From Pseudomonadota bacterium (lineage in GTDB: Bacteria; Pseudomonadota; Alphaproteobacteria; Rhizobiales; Beijerinckiaceae), in NCBI GenBank assembly GCA_023422485.1, contig JAGTAM010000695.1, forward strand, positions 1-5,610: a stretch of DNA of 5,610 nt, written 5' to 3'. The notes beneath the pieces are model-generated. The model ran no database searches. It was not told where the DNA came from and was given only the letters and a program-made list of their open reading frames with translations. Position 1 is the first letter of the stretch. The number at the start of each line of letters is the position of its first letter. Made by a program: the position numbers and the translations under genes. This document shows positions 5,567 through 5,610 of this stretch, piece by piece.

Positions 5567-5610
5567 GGGGGTCGGGCTGGCGCCGGTTCCGCAAAAGGTT
5601 TCGTCAGGAC

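Larger units (their letters stand above)
5145..5610. other. Non-coding region upstream of glnA, with divergent regulatory signals
   Basis: No convincing gene is present in these 466 bp. The longest frame (minus strand, 5211-5594) is Arg/Pro-rich and looks like a GC-rich artefact. The region must hold the glnA promoter and leader, and it also holds a plus-strand sigma-54-type promoter match pointing out of the window. Other visible structure: a 10-bp palindrome at 5365-5374, a tandem 9-bp repeat at 5425-5442, a small palindrome GTGCCGCAC at 5476-5484, an 11-bp stem hairpin at 5540-5566, and, close to glnA, a 5-bp GC stem (GGCGG/CCGCC, 5177-5194) in the glnA leader. I could not place a convincing sigma-70 promoter for glnA. 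The window ends before any coding sequence of a rightward gene appears. Confidence 0.75.

Noticed and set aside
5211..5594. A 127-residue minus-strand frame upstream of glnA
   Set aside because: Arg/Pro-rich, no motif, no good ribosome site, and it overlaps the regulatory dyads; looks like a chance frame.

Overview
The window is GC-rich bacterial chromosome with four complete protein genes, all on the minus strand. In transcription order (right to left) they are glnA (glutamine synthetase I), a small NAD(P)H-dependent FMN reductase-type flavoprotein, a 112-residue protein of unknown function, and rnr (ribonuclease R). The strongly GC-biased third codon positions, the alphaproteobacterial look of GlnA and RNase R (active-site string TIDPPDAKDHDD, Lys-rich tail), and the many long antisense shadow frames suggest an alphaproteobacterium. 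Methylobacteriaceae (Methylobacterium/Methylorubrum) is my best guess, made from memory and not by alignment.

Layout. Positions 13-2364 hold rnr. It starts at TTG without a good ribosome binding site, and its stop is followed at once by an AAGGGG-like sequence, which suggests that another minus-strand gene continues off the left edge. Positions 2522-2860 hold the unknown small gene, with a 157-bp gap to rnr. Positions 3003-3581 hold the flavoprotein gene, with a clear GGGAG Shine-Dalgarno site that fixes an ATG start well inside a longer open frame. Positions 3671-3706 are a textbook intrinsic terminator for glnA (13-bp perfect stem plus six U), so glnA is insulated from the genes after it. 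Positions 3735-5144 hold glnA with all catalytic residues and the adenylylation tyrosine. Positions 5145-5610 hold no convincing gene. They form a regulatory region with several dyads and repeats and a very good sigma-54 (-24/-12) promoter match on the PLUS strand, pointing away from glnA and out of the window.

How it works together. glnA is the central ammonium-assimilation gene and is likely controlled by its own upstream region and by adenylylation of Tyr398. The other three genes have no obvious link to nitrogen metabolism. Most of the window is ordinary core genome. The part worth a second look is the glnA upstream region: a divergent sigma-54 promoter, a tandem 9-bp repeat about 100 bp upstream of its predicted start, a strong hairpin at the start of its predicted leader, and no glnB directly in front of glnA. 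I see no mobile element, CRISPR array, tRNA or rRNA gene, and no evidence of a novel multi-gene system.
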